34,421 nt of DNA from an uncultured Bacilli bacterium (lineage in GTDB: Bacteria; Bacillota_I; Bacilli_A; RF39; UBA660), in NCBI GenBank assembly GCA_934183185.1, contig CAKPSO010000016.1, positions 1 to 34,421 of the forward strand, given 5' to 3'. The notes under the pieces were generated by a model. That model worked only from the letters and a program-made list of their open reading frames with translations, had not been told where the DNA came from and made no database searches. The translations under genes and the position numbers were made by a program. This document shows positions 1 through 7,655 of the stretch, piece after piece. Positions within the stretch are counted from its first letter, which is position 1; each line of letters begins with the position of its first letter.

Positions 1-150
1 CAAGAACTTTAATGTACCAGTAGTAACTACATTATCTGTAGTTCCTTCCTTAGTATAAGTAAATACTGCATATGTTATTCCTATAGTTATTATTAATAGA
101 CTTAATATTCCAAATACTGAAAATAATATCTGTTTACTTTTACTTTTCAT
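1..150 (-). CDS. TasA/camelysin-like secreted protein, N-terminal fragment
   Basis: Only the first 50 codons are inside the window; the gene continues past base 1. The fragment starts with a short basic stretch, then a hydrophobic segment (about residues 8-30), then the sequence ITYAVFTYTKEGTTDNVVTT, which closely matches residues 32-50 of the protein at 5367-6233. This arrangement is typical of SipW-processed TasA/camelysin-type surface proteins, which form matrix fibres in Bacillus. An SD (GGAGG) lies about 7 bases before the ATG at 150, which fixes the start. The family is inferred from the N-terminus only; the rest of the protein cannot be judged. Confidence 0.75.
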   Translation of the reverse strand, partial: MKSKSKQILFSVFGILSLLIITIGITYAVFTYTKEGTTDNVVTTGTLKFL

Positions 151-179
151 TATGATTCCTCCATCTATTATCTATAGAT

Positions 180-222
180 ATTGTATCATAACTACCCCCA
201 CTCCAGTCAAGCCAGGAGTGGG
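180..222 (-). promoter_or_regulatory. GC-rich inverted repeat over a possible promoter
   Basis: A perfect 8-bp inverted repeat CCCACTCC-N10-GGAGTGGG (197-204 and 215-222) is unusually GC-rich for this DNA. Read on the minus strand it brackets TTGACT (205-210), a good -35 match, followed by TACAAT (180-185) 19 bases away. This could be an operator over the promoter of the TasA-like gene at 1-150. The spacer is longer than ideal. A leader hairpin is an alternative reading. Confidence 0.35.
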
Positions 223-346
223 AGGAATTTTAAAAAAATTTGTAAATATTTTTTTGAGAAAAAATCTAAAATCTCTAGTTTTTACTTTATTTATAAATTT
301 ATTATACAAGTTTTAAATATATAGTTCAATTAAAAATTCATATAAA

Positions 347-396
347 AATAACTGAATCTCTACCATTACCTAAGTAACTTTCAAAATTCAGTTATT
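347..396 (-). terminator. Terminator of the 400-1146 gene
   Basis: A perfect 11-bp inverted repeat (AATAACTGAAT at 347-357 and ATTCAGTTATT at 386-396) lies just after the stop of the minus-strand gene. It is followed on that strand by TTTTTATATG. The loop is long (28 nt). Confidence 0.65.
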
Positions 397-399
397 AAA

Positions 400-1146
400 T
401 CACATATATCTTTTACTTTTAACTCTATCATTAAAATAAGTACTCATATTAGGATAACCTCTACTATCCTTTTCTAAATACTCAAATAAATGTTTCTTAT
501 CTCTTACTGATTCAAAATAATCATGATATTCACCATATACCCAATTACCTTTAACGTAGCTATCCACAACATCTATAGCTAAATTATCAAAGCATTTCTC
601 ATTCATCGAAGCCAATAACTTCTTAGAACAGCATGACAATCTATAATTACTATCATCAAACATATATATTCTTTCCCTATCAGGATCTTTACTAATAGTT
701 CCATACTTTATATTATCAATATTCCAATCATCAAGCATAATAAAATTATTAGTAAAAATAGGTATTTTTTCCTCTAAATCAAAAAAGCATTCAAAAAACT
801 TAGTAATTGGCATATAAAATATACTCTTTCTAGTATCACCATGTACCTCAGTAATATAATAATTAGCACATCCTACATAATCCCTTTTCTCATCACCAAC
901 AATCATTCTACTTAATAATATTGGTTCTACCTTATCAGCTAATTTCATAAACGTATCAACTTCCTCTTCTAACGGAAACCATTCATCCTGTTCTTCATCA
1001 CTATATAATTTATTAGTACGATATATCTTAACAGCTAAAAGATCACTACCAACCTGCAAACGATATGCTTTACCAGTATAAGTATTTCGACTAGAAATTG
1101 GATTAGAATTAATTGTATACATCTGATTATTTATCTTAATATTCAT
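400..1146 (-). CDS. Degenerate protein-kinase-like fold protein
   Basis: 248 residues, no signal peptide or membrane segment, so probably cytoplasmic. I do not recognise a named family, but the spacing of several residues fits the protein-kinase-like fold: LLAVKIY with K40 (beta-3 lysine), an acidic helix with E61/E62 (possible alpha-C Glu), DDWNIDN with D140 and N145 (the D-x4-N of the catalytic loop, without the usual His/Arg before it), and MFDD with D164/D165 (metal-binding Asp position). The glycine loop is not obvious. It could be an active atypical kinase, an aminoglycoside-phosphotransferase-like enzyme or a pseudokinase. It is transcribed divergently from the ger operon, has its own SD (GAGGAG before the ATG) and its own terminator. 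Coding status is clear; the fold is inference. Confidence 0.8.
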   Translation of the reverse strand: MNIKINNQMYTINSNPISSRNTYTGKAYRLQVGSDLLAVKIYRTNKLYSDEEQDEWFPLEEEVDTFMKLADKVEPILLSRMIVGDEKRDYVGCANYYITEVHGDTRKSIFYMPITKFFECFFDLEEKIPIFTNNFIMLDDWNIDNIKYGTISKDPDRERIYMFDDSNYRLSCCSKKLLASMNEKCFDNLAIDVVDSYVKGNWVYGEYHDYFESVRDKKHLFEYLEKDSRGYPNMSTYFNDRVKSKRYM

Positions 1147-1223
1147 ATACTATTCTCCTCTATAAAAGTAGACGTATTTTACCACATTTTTCCTAAAAAA
1201 GCTATATATATTAAATTTTAGTA

Positions 1224-1230
1224 CATACTA
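1224..1230 (+). promoter_or_regulatory. Possible forespore (sigma-G/sigma-F type) -10 before the ger operon
   Basis: CATACTA matches the -10 consensus of forespore sigma factors, which are known to transcribe ger operons in Bacillus. A weak -35 (CTATA at 1202-1206) lies 17 bases upstream. The SD of gerAA (AGGTGA, 1236-1241) follows so closely that the leader would be very short. In AT-rich DNA this 7-mer can occur by chance. Confidence 0.35.
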
Positions 1231-1245
1231 GATATAGGTGATTAC

Positions 1246-2679
1246 ATGAATATTATAGATAAAATTAAAAAAGATACCAATAATGCTACTGATATTATTT
1301 ATAAAAACATAAATATTAATAATCATATAATAACACTTATATATAGTGAAGTATTAACTAGTAGTGATTATATTAGTAATTTTATTTTAAAAAATATAGC
1401 TAAAATAATAGATGATAAACTTTTAACAGATACTAATATATATGATTTCTTTTATAATTCTATTCCTAATCATAATGTAGTTAAAATAAATGATTATAAT
1501 AATTTACTTATTAAACTATTTAATGGTTATACTATTTTTTATATAGATGATGATAATTACTTTGGTATGGAAACTAAAGCTAACTTAGATAGAGGCATTA
1601 ATACTGTTAGTAGTGAATTATCTGCTAGAGGTCCTAAAGATAGTTTTACTGAGAATTTTAATAAAAATTTTGGTTTAATTAGGAAAAGAATTAAAAATGA
1701 AAATTTATGGATAGATACTAAAGAAATTGGTAAACAAACTAAAACTAAAGTTGGTATTATATATATGAAGAATATATGTGAGAGTAAACTAGTAGAACAG
1801 GTAACTAAAAAACTAGATAAAATCAATATAGATGGTATTCTAGATAGTGGTTATATAAAAGAATATTTAGGAGAAGATTCTCATATTTTTCCTACTATTA
1901 TTACTACTGAAAGACCTGATTTAGCCACCATGGCTCTACTAGAAGGAAAAGTAATTATTTTAGTAGATAATAGTCCTTATTTACTTATATTACCATGTTT
2001 CTTTGTTGATTTATTTCATACACCAGATGATTATTACCAAAAACCAATTAATATTACTTTTATACGTATAATACGTCTATGTGCTTTCCTAATAGCTATT
2101 TTAATACCAGCCTATTATATAGCTATTACTACTCATAATCATGATTCAATTACTACTGATTTATTATTAAACTTTTTATCTCAACGTCTAACTGTACCAT
2201 TTCCTGCATTAGTAGAAGCCCTTATGATGACTATTTCTTTTGAGATACTAAGAGAAAGTGATATGCGTATGGCATCAACTATGGGAACAGCAGTATCAAT
2301 ATTAGGAGGATTAGTTTTAGGGGATGCTGCAGTGTCTGCTGGTATAATATCTCCTATCATGATAATTGTAGTAGCTATATCAGCTATATCAGGCCTAGTA
2401 TTCTCATCAATAGAACTAACATCTGCTATTAGATGGTGGCGTATTATATTAATGATTTTAGCATCTAGCTTGGGTATCTATGGTATATTTCTAGGCTTAA
2501 TCTTTTTAATAACTAAACTAGCTAGTATTAAAGTTTATGATAAACCATACCTAGCCCCATTCTCTCCACTAATCTTATCAGAGCAAAAAGATGCCATCGT
2601 AAGAACATTTAATCCTAAAAAAAATAAATATCGTAATCCATTACTATCTAAAAATAAGATTAGGGGGCGTGCATCATGA
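1246..2679 (+). CDS. gerAA: GerA-family spore germination protein, A subunit
   Basis: 477 residues, the usual length for GerAA/GerKA/GerBA (Bacillus GerA N-terminal family). Residues 1-250 are a hydrophilic N-terminal domain, including SELSARGPKDSFTENFNKN, a hallmark of the family. The C-terminal half holds about five membrane segments (roughly 270-430) with the conserved TVPFPALVEALMM stretch. In the family this subunit sits in the spore inner membrane and forms, with the B and C subunits, the nutrient receptor that triggers germination. The start ATG has AGGTGA before it. Its stop overlaps the start of the lipoprotein gene by 4 bases (ATGA), indicating translational coupling in an A-C-B operon. 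Confidence 0.95.
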   Translation: MNIIDKIKKDTNNATDIIYKNININNHIITLIYSEVLTSSDYISNFILKNIAKIIDDKLLTDTNIYDFFYNSIPNHNVVKINDYNNLLIKLFNGYTIFYIDDDNYFGMETKANLDRGINTVSSELSARGPKDSFTENFNKNFGLIRKRIKNENLWIDTKEIGKQTKTKVGIIYMKNICESKLVEQVTKKLDKINIDGILDSGYIKEYLGEDSHIFPTIITTERPDLATMALLEGKVIILVDNSPYLLILPCFFVDLFHTPDDYYQKPINITFIRIIRLCAFLIAILIPAYYIAITTHNHDSITTDLLLNFLSQRLTVPFPALVEALMMTISFEILRESDMRMASTMGTAVSILGGLVLGDAAVSAGIISPIMIIVVAISAISGLVFSSIELTSAIRWWRIILMILASSLGIYGIFLGLIFLITKLASIKVYDKPYLAPFSPLILSEQKDAIVRTFNPKKNKYRNPLLSKNKIRGRAS

Positions 2680-3656
2680 AAAAATATCTTCTTTTAATAA
2701 TAAGTATTTTATTAATTATATCAATAACAGGCTGTAGTAGTTATACTGAATTAAATGATTTAGGTATCGTTAGTTTACTTGGAATAGATTATAAAAATAA
2801 TAACTATCAAGTATACGTAACTATCATGAAAGGAAAACAAAATGATGGTACCCTAGAAAAAGAACAGACCTATCTTTATACTGAAGCTAAAACTATAGAA
2901 GAAGCATTTAAAAAGATAACACTTCAAAGTGATAAGAAAATTTATCTATCTCATGTAGATACATTATTATTAACTAAAGACTTAATTGATAATCATCTAA
3001 AAGATATAATTCATAATTTTCTAAATAATAATGAATCTAGAAATAACTTTTACTTAGTATTATTAAAAGACGATATTAAAACCTATTTCGATAAAGAAAT
3101 AACTGCCGAAGAAATAAATAAACTAGTTGAAATAAATCATAAAGAATCAGGTACTATCTCTGAAATAGACTTTGAATCATTCCTAAGAAATTTACTAATT
3201 GATAATAATACTACTATCCCCACTATATCTTATACAGATAATCATTTAAATGTTGAAGGTATTACTCTAATTAAAAAATATAAAGTATTTGATACTCTAG
3301 GAATAGAAGATAGTATATTACTAAATCTTATGAATAACCAAGTCAAAAATGCTACTATAGAAGATATAAGAATATATGATAATGAAACTACTATAAAAAC
3401 TAATAGAAATAAAGTAACTATATCTCTTAATATTACTACTGATAATAAAGATAAATTAAATGCTATCTTGAAGGAATCATGTAAGAAGTTATTAATTTAT
3501 TACCAAGAACAGAATTATGATTTATTAAAAGTAAATAATAAGATCAAACAGAATGACTTTCTATATTATAAAGATACTAAAGATTTATTAACTAAGATCC
3601 AGTTTAAAATCAAAGCTAATATTAAAAATAAAGAAAAATATATTGAGGAGGAATAA
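2676..3656 (+). CDS. gerAC: Ger(x)C-type spore germination lipoprotein
   Basis: 326 residues with a classic lipoprotein signal: a basic start, a hydrophobic stretch and the lipobox SITGC with the lipidated Cys at residue 20. It then continues with SSYTELNDLGIVSLLGIDY, which matches the mature N-terminus of Ger(x)C proteins. It would be anchored on the outer face of the spore inner membrane as the C subunit of the nutrient receptor. The length is somewhat short for the family (usually about 370-400). It overlaps the end of gerAA by 4 bases and is followed after a single base by gerAB. The lipoprotein gene thus precedes the permease gene, unlike the A-B-C order of the Bacillus gerA operon. Confidence 0.93.
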   Translation: MKKYLLLIISILLIISITGCSSYTELNDLGIVSLLGIDYKNNNYQVYVTIMKGKQNDGTLEKEQTYLYTEAKTIEEAFKKITLQSDKKIYLSHVDTLLLTKDLIDNHLKDIIHNFLNNNESRNNFYLVLLKDDIKTYFDKEITAEEINKLVEINHKESGTISEIDFESFLRNLLIDNNTTIPTISYTDNHLNVEGITLIKKYKVFDTLGIEDSILLNLMNNQVKNATIEDIRIYDNETTIKTNRNKVTISLNITTDNKDKLNAILKESCKKLLIYYQEQNYDLLKVNNKIKQNDFLYYKDTKDLLTKIQFKIKANIKNKEKYIEEE

Positions 3657-3657
3657 A

Positions 3658-4728
3658 ATGAAACAAAGTAAAATAACTAATTTCCAGTATTTAATAATGG
3701 CCTTTTTCTTACTTAATTCTTTTATTTCTTTAATTGGTTATCATACTCTAACAATAATTAATCAAACTACAGCTCTAATAAGTATTATTATTGGCTATTT
3801 TTTAATTACTATTTTTATCTTTCTCCAAAAGAAAATATTTTTCTATAAGACTAATTTAACTATCTTAGAAAAAATTGAAGTATTATTTCCTAAAAGTAAA
3901 ATTATTATATTTATAGGACTAATTATAATTATTCTAGCTTTCTTACTATATTCTTTAAATAATCTTGTTACTTTTATTAATTATTATATATTAAAAGATG
4001 TTAGTTTAATAGTTATATCTTTTACTTTATTATTAACTATACTATATGCTCTAACTAAAAGTATGGATTCTATATTTAGATTAGCTGAAATATGTTTTTA
4101 TATTTATATATTTATTTTTATTATTTCTACTATTGGTAGTATGAAATATGTTAATTTATATAATATTAAACCCCTACTAGCAACTTCTATTAATAATACT
4201 ATAATATCTAGTTTAATATATTTTATATCTAGTATAATACCTATTTTTTTAATAGGAATGATTCCTCTAAATAGAGTTACTTCTAAGAAAAAAACTAATA
4301 ATACTCTTATGAATGCTAGTAAGTTAAGTAGTTTATTAATATTTATTAATTTATTTTTAATTATTACTTCTCTAGGTATAGAGTTAACTAATATTTACCA
4401 AAATCCTGATATTATTTTATATAAGAAAATAGCTTTTTTAAATATATTAGAGCGTATGGAAACTACTCTAGCTTTTAATAATATACTAAATAGTTTTTTT
4501 ATAATTTTAATGGGTATATACTTTTTAAAGGAAGTTATTATTAGATTATTTAGAATTAAAAAGGAGAAAGAAACTCTATCTCTTTCTCTAATTATATTAA
4601 TCCTCATATTAATAAGTACTATATTAACAGTACCTACTAATCTATATTTAATCTCAAGTCTTATCTGTTTTATATTAGTATTAATAATAGATATAAAATT
4701 CTTTATTGGCAAGTATAACCAGAATTAG
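3658..4728 (+). CDS. gerAB: GerAB-type spore germination permease
   Basis: 356 residues, almost wholly hydrophobic, with about ten membrane segments, as in the APC-superfamily endospore germination permeases. In Bacillus this subunit binds the germinant and may pass ions. The start is set at the ATG at 3658 because GAGGAGG (3645-3651) is a strong SD 6-7 bases upstream; a longer TTG-started frame from 3643 would begin ahead of that SD. It is the last gene of the A-C-B operon. Its 3' end overlaps the convergent gene at 4703-5275 by 26 bases, so no terminator separates them and antisense overlap is likely. Confidence 0.92.
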   Translation: MKQSKITNFQYLIMAFFLLNSFISLIGYHTLTIINQTTALISIIIGYFLITIFIFLQKKIFFYKTNLTILEKIEVLFPKSKIIIFIGLIIIILAFLLYSLNNLVTFINYYILKDVSLIVISFTLLLTILYALTKSMDSIFRLAEICFYIYIFIFIISTIGSMKYVNLYNIKPLLATSINNTIISSLIYFISSIIPIFLIGMIPLNRVTSKKKTNNTLMNASKLSSLLIFINLFLIITSLGIELTNIYQNPDIILYKKIAFLNILERMETTLAFNNILNSFFIILMGIYFLKEVIIRLFRIKKEKETLSLSLIILILILISTILTVPTNLYLISSLICFILVLIIDIKFFIGKYNQN

Positions 4729-5275
4729 TCAAGTTAGTAGTAATATCATCAATATTTTGATGATAAGTTAGTGATATTTTACTATCAGTACTAGTAGCTT
4801 TGCTTAAGTCTACTTTTTTAACAATTTGAATAGTATCATCTGTAGCCTTACAAGTATATAAAAGACCGTTTGCATTAGTATTTGTGGTATTACATGCTAG
4901 TTTTTCTTGTGCATATTTGCTTTCACTTTCTTTGCTACCAAATAAATATGTATGAGTCGTATCTTCTATAAACATTTCTAATAGTTTATCTTGATGAGCT
5001 AATGTGATTGTATAGTTTTCTATATAATCATCATCTGTAGTTTGAATCATACAAATTACTTTTGAAAGATTAGTATCATCGATATCACTAGTATCTGGTT
5101 TATTAGAAGTATCATCTGGTTTTATGTCATCTTTACTTGTATTAACGTTTTCTTTTTCTTCAAAAACTATTCTAAATACTGGTGGTAAAGCTATTAATAC
5201 TAAAAGTATTATTATTCCTCCAATAGACAAAATCCAATTTAATTTAGTCATACCAACTTTTTGTTTGCCTTCCAT
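4703..5275 (-). CDS. Membrane-anchored Cys-containing extracellular protein (DUF1307/YehR-like?)
   Basis: 190 residues. After a short basic start there is one strong membrane segment (about residues 12-35), then an Asp/Thr/Asn/Ser-rich linker (40-70), then a folded domain of about 120 residues. That domain has four cysteines (in VICMI, LACNT, YTCKA and the last Cys-Gln), enough for two disulfides on the cell surface. The ending, with HQNIDDITTNLTNSGYTC, recalls the small YehR/DUF1307 lipoprotein domain, but this is a weak impression. SD GAGGG precedes the ATG. It converges on and overlaps gerAB by 26 bases. The function is unknown. Confidence 0.75.
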   Translation of the reverse strand: MEGKQKVGMTKLNWILSIGGIIILLVLIALPPVFRIVFEEKENVNTSKDDIKPDDTSNKPDTSDIDDTNLSKVICMIQTTDDDYIENYTITLAHQDKLLEMFIEDTTHTYLFGSKESESKYAQEKLACNTTNTNANGLLYTCKATDDTIQIVKKVDLSKATSTDSKISLTYHQNIDDITTNLTNSGYTCQ

Positions 5276-5332
5276 TTAACATCCCTCTATTCTGATATAA
5301 GTGTAGCATAATTTTATTTTTTTGAAAAGAAA

Positions 5333-5354
5333 AAAGTAGGCTTTTGCCTACTTT
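5333..5354 (-). terminator. Terminator of the TasA-like gene
   Basis: A 9-bp stem (AAAGTAGGC / GCCTACTTT) with a TTTT/AAAA loop, followed on the minus strand by TTTTTTCTTTTC, directly after the stop at 5367. Confidence 0.85.
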
Positions 5355-5366
5355 AATTTATACCCA

Positions 5367-6233
5367 TTAGTTACCAATACTTACTGTAGTAACGTTAGCA
5401 TAAACATTAACAAGTGCTGTGAAAGTCTTAGCATTGTGTGGGTAAACAAGAAGTTCTGTAGCAGCTGTATAACCATCTTTAGTACTTAAAGCTTCATATT
5501 GAGCTTGAGTTAAAGCTGTAGCAGCAGTATCATTGATGTAAGCAATAGCCCCGTAGTTAGCTTTTTCACTTTCACCTAATGCATTATACTGTGCTGTAGT
5601 TAATAAATCAGCAACAGCTCCTGTACCACTAGTTTTAGCATATGTATAAACTGTAGCTGAGAAGTCAGCGCTTTCATCTATCCACATTCTTAAACGATAA
5701 TCTTTTTCATAATTCTTATTTTTAGCAGGTACTGATTGAGTAGTTAATGTTTTTTCAATATTGCTTCCTACATTTACTGTAGTATTAGTCAAAGCACTAA
5801 ATATAGTTGGAGCAACGATTTGAGTTTCAGTACCACCTGTTTTATCTGTTAAATATACTTTAACAATATCACTGCTTAATGTTGAATCAGCTTTTTGCCT
5901 TAATGTTATTTCATAAGGAATAGCTGTTGTTCCAGAGTTTACTGCAGTGATTTTAAAATCAAATACATACCCATCTGTATCATAAGCCTTTCCTGTATCA
6001 TCACTAACTGGTAATGCATTAGTAATGGCAATTCCCTTACCTACGCCAGTATTTTCAGTATATAAGAACTTAATTGTTCCTGCTGTAATTGTGTTTTCTG
6101 TAGATCCTAACTTAGTATAAGTAAATAATGCATAAGTTACACCTGCAGTAATCATTACTAGAGATAAAACACCTAGTATAGCTAAAACTACGGATTTTTT
6201 CTTGTTTTTGTCTTTGTTTTCACTATTATTCAT
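5367..6233 (-). CDS. TasA/camelysin-like secreted protein with internal repeats
   Basis: 288 residues. A basic N-terminus (KDKNKKK) is followed by one hydrophobic segment (about 14-35) ending in GVTYALFTYTKLGSTENTIT, the SipW-type signal and mature start seen in TasA and camelysin proteins. In Bacillus these are matrix fibre proteins. The mature part is rich in Thr/Ala/Val and looks beta-rich. Two related segments occur near the C-terminus: LLTTAQYNALGESEKANYGA and ALTQAQYEALSTKDGY. The start is at 6233 because AGGAGGAAGAA lies just ahead of that ATG; twelve more codons are open upstream but have no SD. Base composition is visibly richer in G and C than in its neighbours. No SipW-like peptidase gene is seen in the window. 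Role as a surface fibre is inference. Confidence 0.8.
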   Translation of the reverse strand: MNNSENKDKNKKKSVVLAILGVLSLVMITAGVTYALFTYTKLGSTENTITAGTIKFLYTENTGVGKGIAITNALPVSDDTGKAYDTDGYVFDFKITAVNSGTTAIPYEITLRQKADSTLSSDIVKVYLTDKTGGTETQIVAPTIFSALTNTTVNVGSNIEKTLTTQSVPAKNKNYEKDYRLRMWIDESADFSATVYTYAKTSGTGAVADLLTTAQYNALGESEKANYGAIAYINDTAATALTQAQYEALSTKDGYTAATELLVYPHNAKTFTALVNVYANVTTVSIGN

Positions 6234-6259
6234 TTCTTTCTTCCTCCTATTATGTTTCA

Positions 6260-6288
6260 ATCTTAACATATTTTTATCTAGTAATCAA
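6260..6288 (-). promoter_or_regulatory. Sigma-A type promoter of the TasA-like gene
   Basis: On the minus strand TTGATT (6283-6288) is followed after exactly 17 bases by TAAGAT (6260-6265), about 27 bases before the start codon. Just upstream (around 6312-6330) is the inverted repeat TGTCA-AATAA-TGACA, a possible operator. Confidence 0.6.
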
Positions 6289-6332
6289 CTACTGAAATAT
6301 ATTTTTTTAAATTTGTCATTATTTGACATTTT

Positions 6333-6361
6333 AAAACTACTAGTATAGGACTAGTAGTTTT
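6333..6361 (-). terminator. Terminator after the M23 endopeptidase gene
   Basis: An 11-bp perfect stem (AAAACTACTAG / CTAGTAGTTTT) with a 7-base loop sits immediately after the stop at 6364. The right arm supplies the T-run on the minus strand. Confidence 0.8.
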
Positions 6362-6363
6362 GG

Positions 6364-7284
6364 CTAACTAAGATATAGTTTTTTGCCTTCCTCTAAGTAA
6401 ATAATATATTTACCTGTTTTACTACAAGTATAAATTAATCTTGGCTGATTAGCTTTTAATGCTTCTAATTCCCTTTCACAAGTATTAGTTTTAGGATATA
6501 TTATCGTCCATTCACTATTAGTAGCTATCCAAAAATTTTCTATTTTCTTCCAAATATAACCATCCACTTCTTTAGTATCTAAGATATCATATATTCCTAA
6601 TTGTACATAACCAAGTCTAGAGGCATTTAATCCTGGTAAACTTCTGGCATTTAAATTATTAACTATAACTTCAAGTTGATCTTTACTAGTATTTCTTTCT
6701 ACTGGACTACCAACTAATTCTCTAGGTAGTTTAATCCATGGTAAGTACCCTCCCCATACTTCATTAGTAAAAGACGGATCTAAGTAGAAAACATCTTCTG
6801 GTTTCATACTATTGCCACTTATTACCCAACTACCGTTAGAATTTTGTTGCCAACTAGTACTACTACCTCTACCACAGGTTATATGAATATGATTATTAGT
6901 AGCACCATTTCTACCCTCATGACAGATTATATCTCCACGTTTATAAGTTTTACCAACAGTAATATCTTTGATATCATCATCATTAGAATGAGTTAAGGTA
7001 ATATAAACAACATCTGTAAATGTTGGAGTAACTACACTACTAGTTGAAACAAGCCAAATAGTATTAGTAACTAAAGAATTACCAACTCCTCTTATAGCAG
7101 TAACCTTCATCTCATCACATGGACAATATACAGGATCACACCCAGTATCTTTACCACCATCATCAATAGGATAATCTACGATACCATTAGTAACTCCTAC
7201 ATTATGTTTTTTATGACTACCTTCATCATATCTACAAGTAATTCTCATTGTCTTCATAGGATAAACCATATAATTCTTAGTCAT
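6364..7284 (-). CDS. M23-family endopeptidase with SH3-like domain (endolysin-like)
   Basis: 306 residues, no signal peptide. Residues 1-170 look like a LytM/M23 metallopeptidase: after GDIICHEGRNGATNNHIHIT comes the zinc-binding His-x-His (H132, H134), with earlier candidate ligands H24/H27 and D37/D41. The segment at about 198-250 (with VNNLNARSLPGL) resembles a bacterial SH3 cell-wall-binding domain, and a short tail of about 50 residues follows. This is the layout of a phage-type endolysin cutting peptide cross-links. Lack of a signal peptide fits export through a holin, and its start overlaps the end of the upstream holin-like gene by 8 bases. SD AGGAGA precedes the ATG. The first metal-ligand motif is not standard, so activity is not certain. 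Confidence 0.82.
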   Translation of the reverse strand: MTKNYMVYPMKTMRITCRYDEGSHKKHNVGVTNGIVDYPIDDGGKDTGCDPVYCPCDEMKVTAIRGVGNSLVTNTIWLVSTSSVVTPTFTDVVYITLTHSNDDDIKDITVGKTYKRGDIICHEGRNGATNNHIHITCGRGSSTSWQQNSNGSWVISGNSMKPEDVFYLDPSFTNEVWGGYLPWIKLPRELVGSPVERNTSKDQLEVIVNNLNARSLPGLNASRLGYVQLGIYDILDTKEVDGYIWKKIENFWIATNSEWTIIYPKTNTCERELEALKANQPRLIYTCSKTGKYIIYLEEGKKLYLS

Positions 7285-7618
7285 AGTGTATTTCTCCTAT
7301 TATCTCATCTTTACTAATATCACTATTCTTATTAGAATTTAATTGTGCATAAGTAGAGAGTTTTCCCTCTAAATTTCTATAGATAGTATCAGCACCAATA
7401 AAACTAAATAAACCTACCCACAAACTTTTTATTTTATCAATATTAGTGAATGATAGGGAAAATAAAATACCCAAAACCATATTAGTTAAAAAACTATACC
7501 AAGTTATACAACGACTACTACGGCAGAATTTCTTAGTTTTCTGTATAAAAGCAACCGTAATAGTACTACAAGCTATAGCTATAATTAAGATATTTTGTAG
7601 ATGATTCCAATCTAACAT
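7277..7618 (-). CDS. Holin-like small membrane protein
   Basis: 113 residues with about three hydrophobic segments (roughly 9-26, 40-58, 64-82) and a charged C-terminal tail, as in phage holins that form membrane holes to release endolysin. The call rests on size, topology and its position directly upstream of, and overlapping by 8 bases, the M23-SH3 gene. Holins have little sequence conservation. A GGGTGG SD precedes the ATG. No other phage genes are present on either side, so this looks like a domesticated lysis cassette or a prophage remnant. Confidence 0.68.
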   Translation of the reverse strand: MLDWNHLQNILIIAIACSTITVAFIQKTKKFCRSSRCITWYSFLTNMVLGILFSLSFTNIDKIKSLWVGLFSFIGADTIYRNLEGKLSTYAQLNSNKNSDISKDEIIGEIHYD

Positions 7619-7655
7619 TTTTTACCACCCACTTTAGTATATTCAAGAAATTTAT

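Noticed and set aside
1557..1826. Minus-strand open frame inside gerAA
   Set aside because: It lies wholly within a well-supported gene on the other strand and shows no SD or recognisable protein; it is a shadow of AT-rich coding DNA.
4395..4712. Minus-strand open frame inside gerAB
   Set aside because: Antisense shadow of a membrane-protein gene; no SD and no family resemblance.
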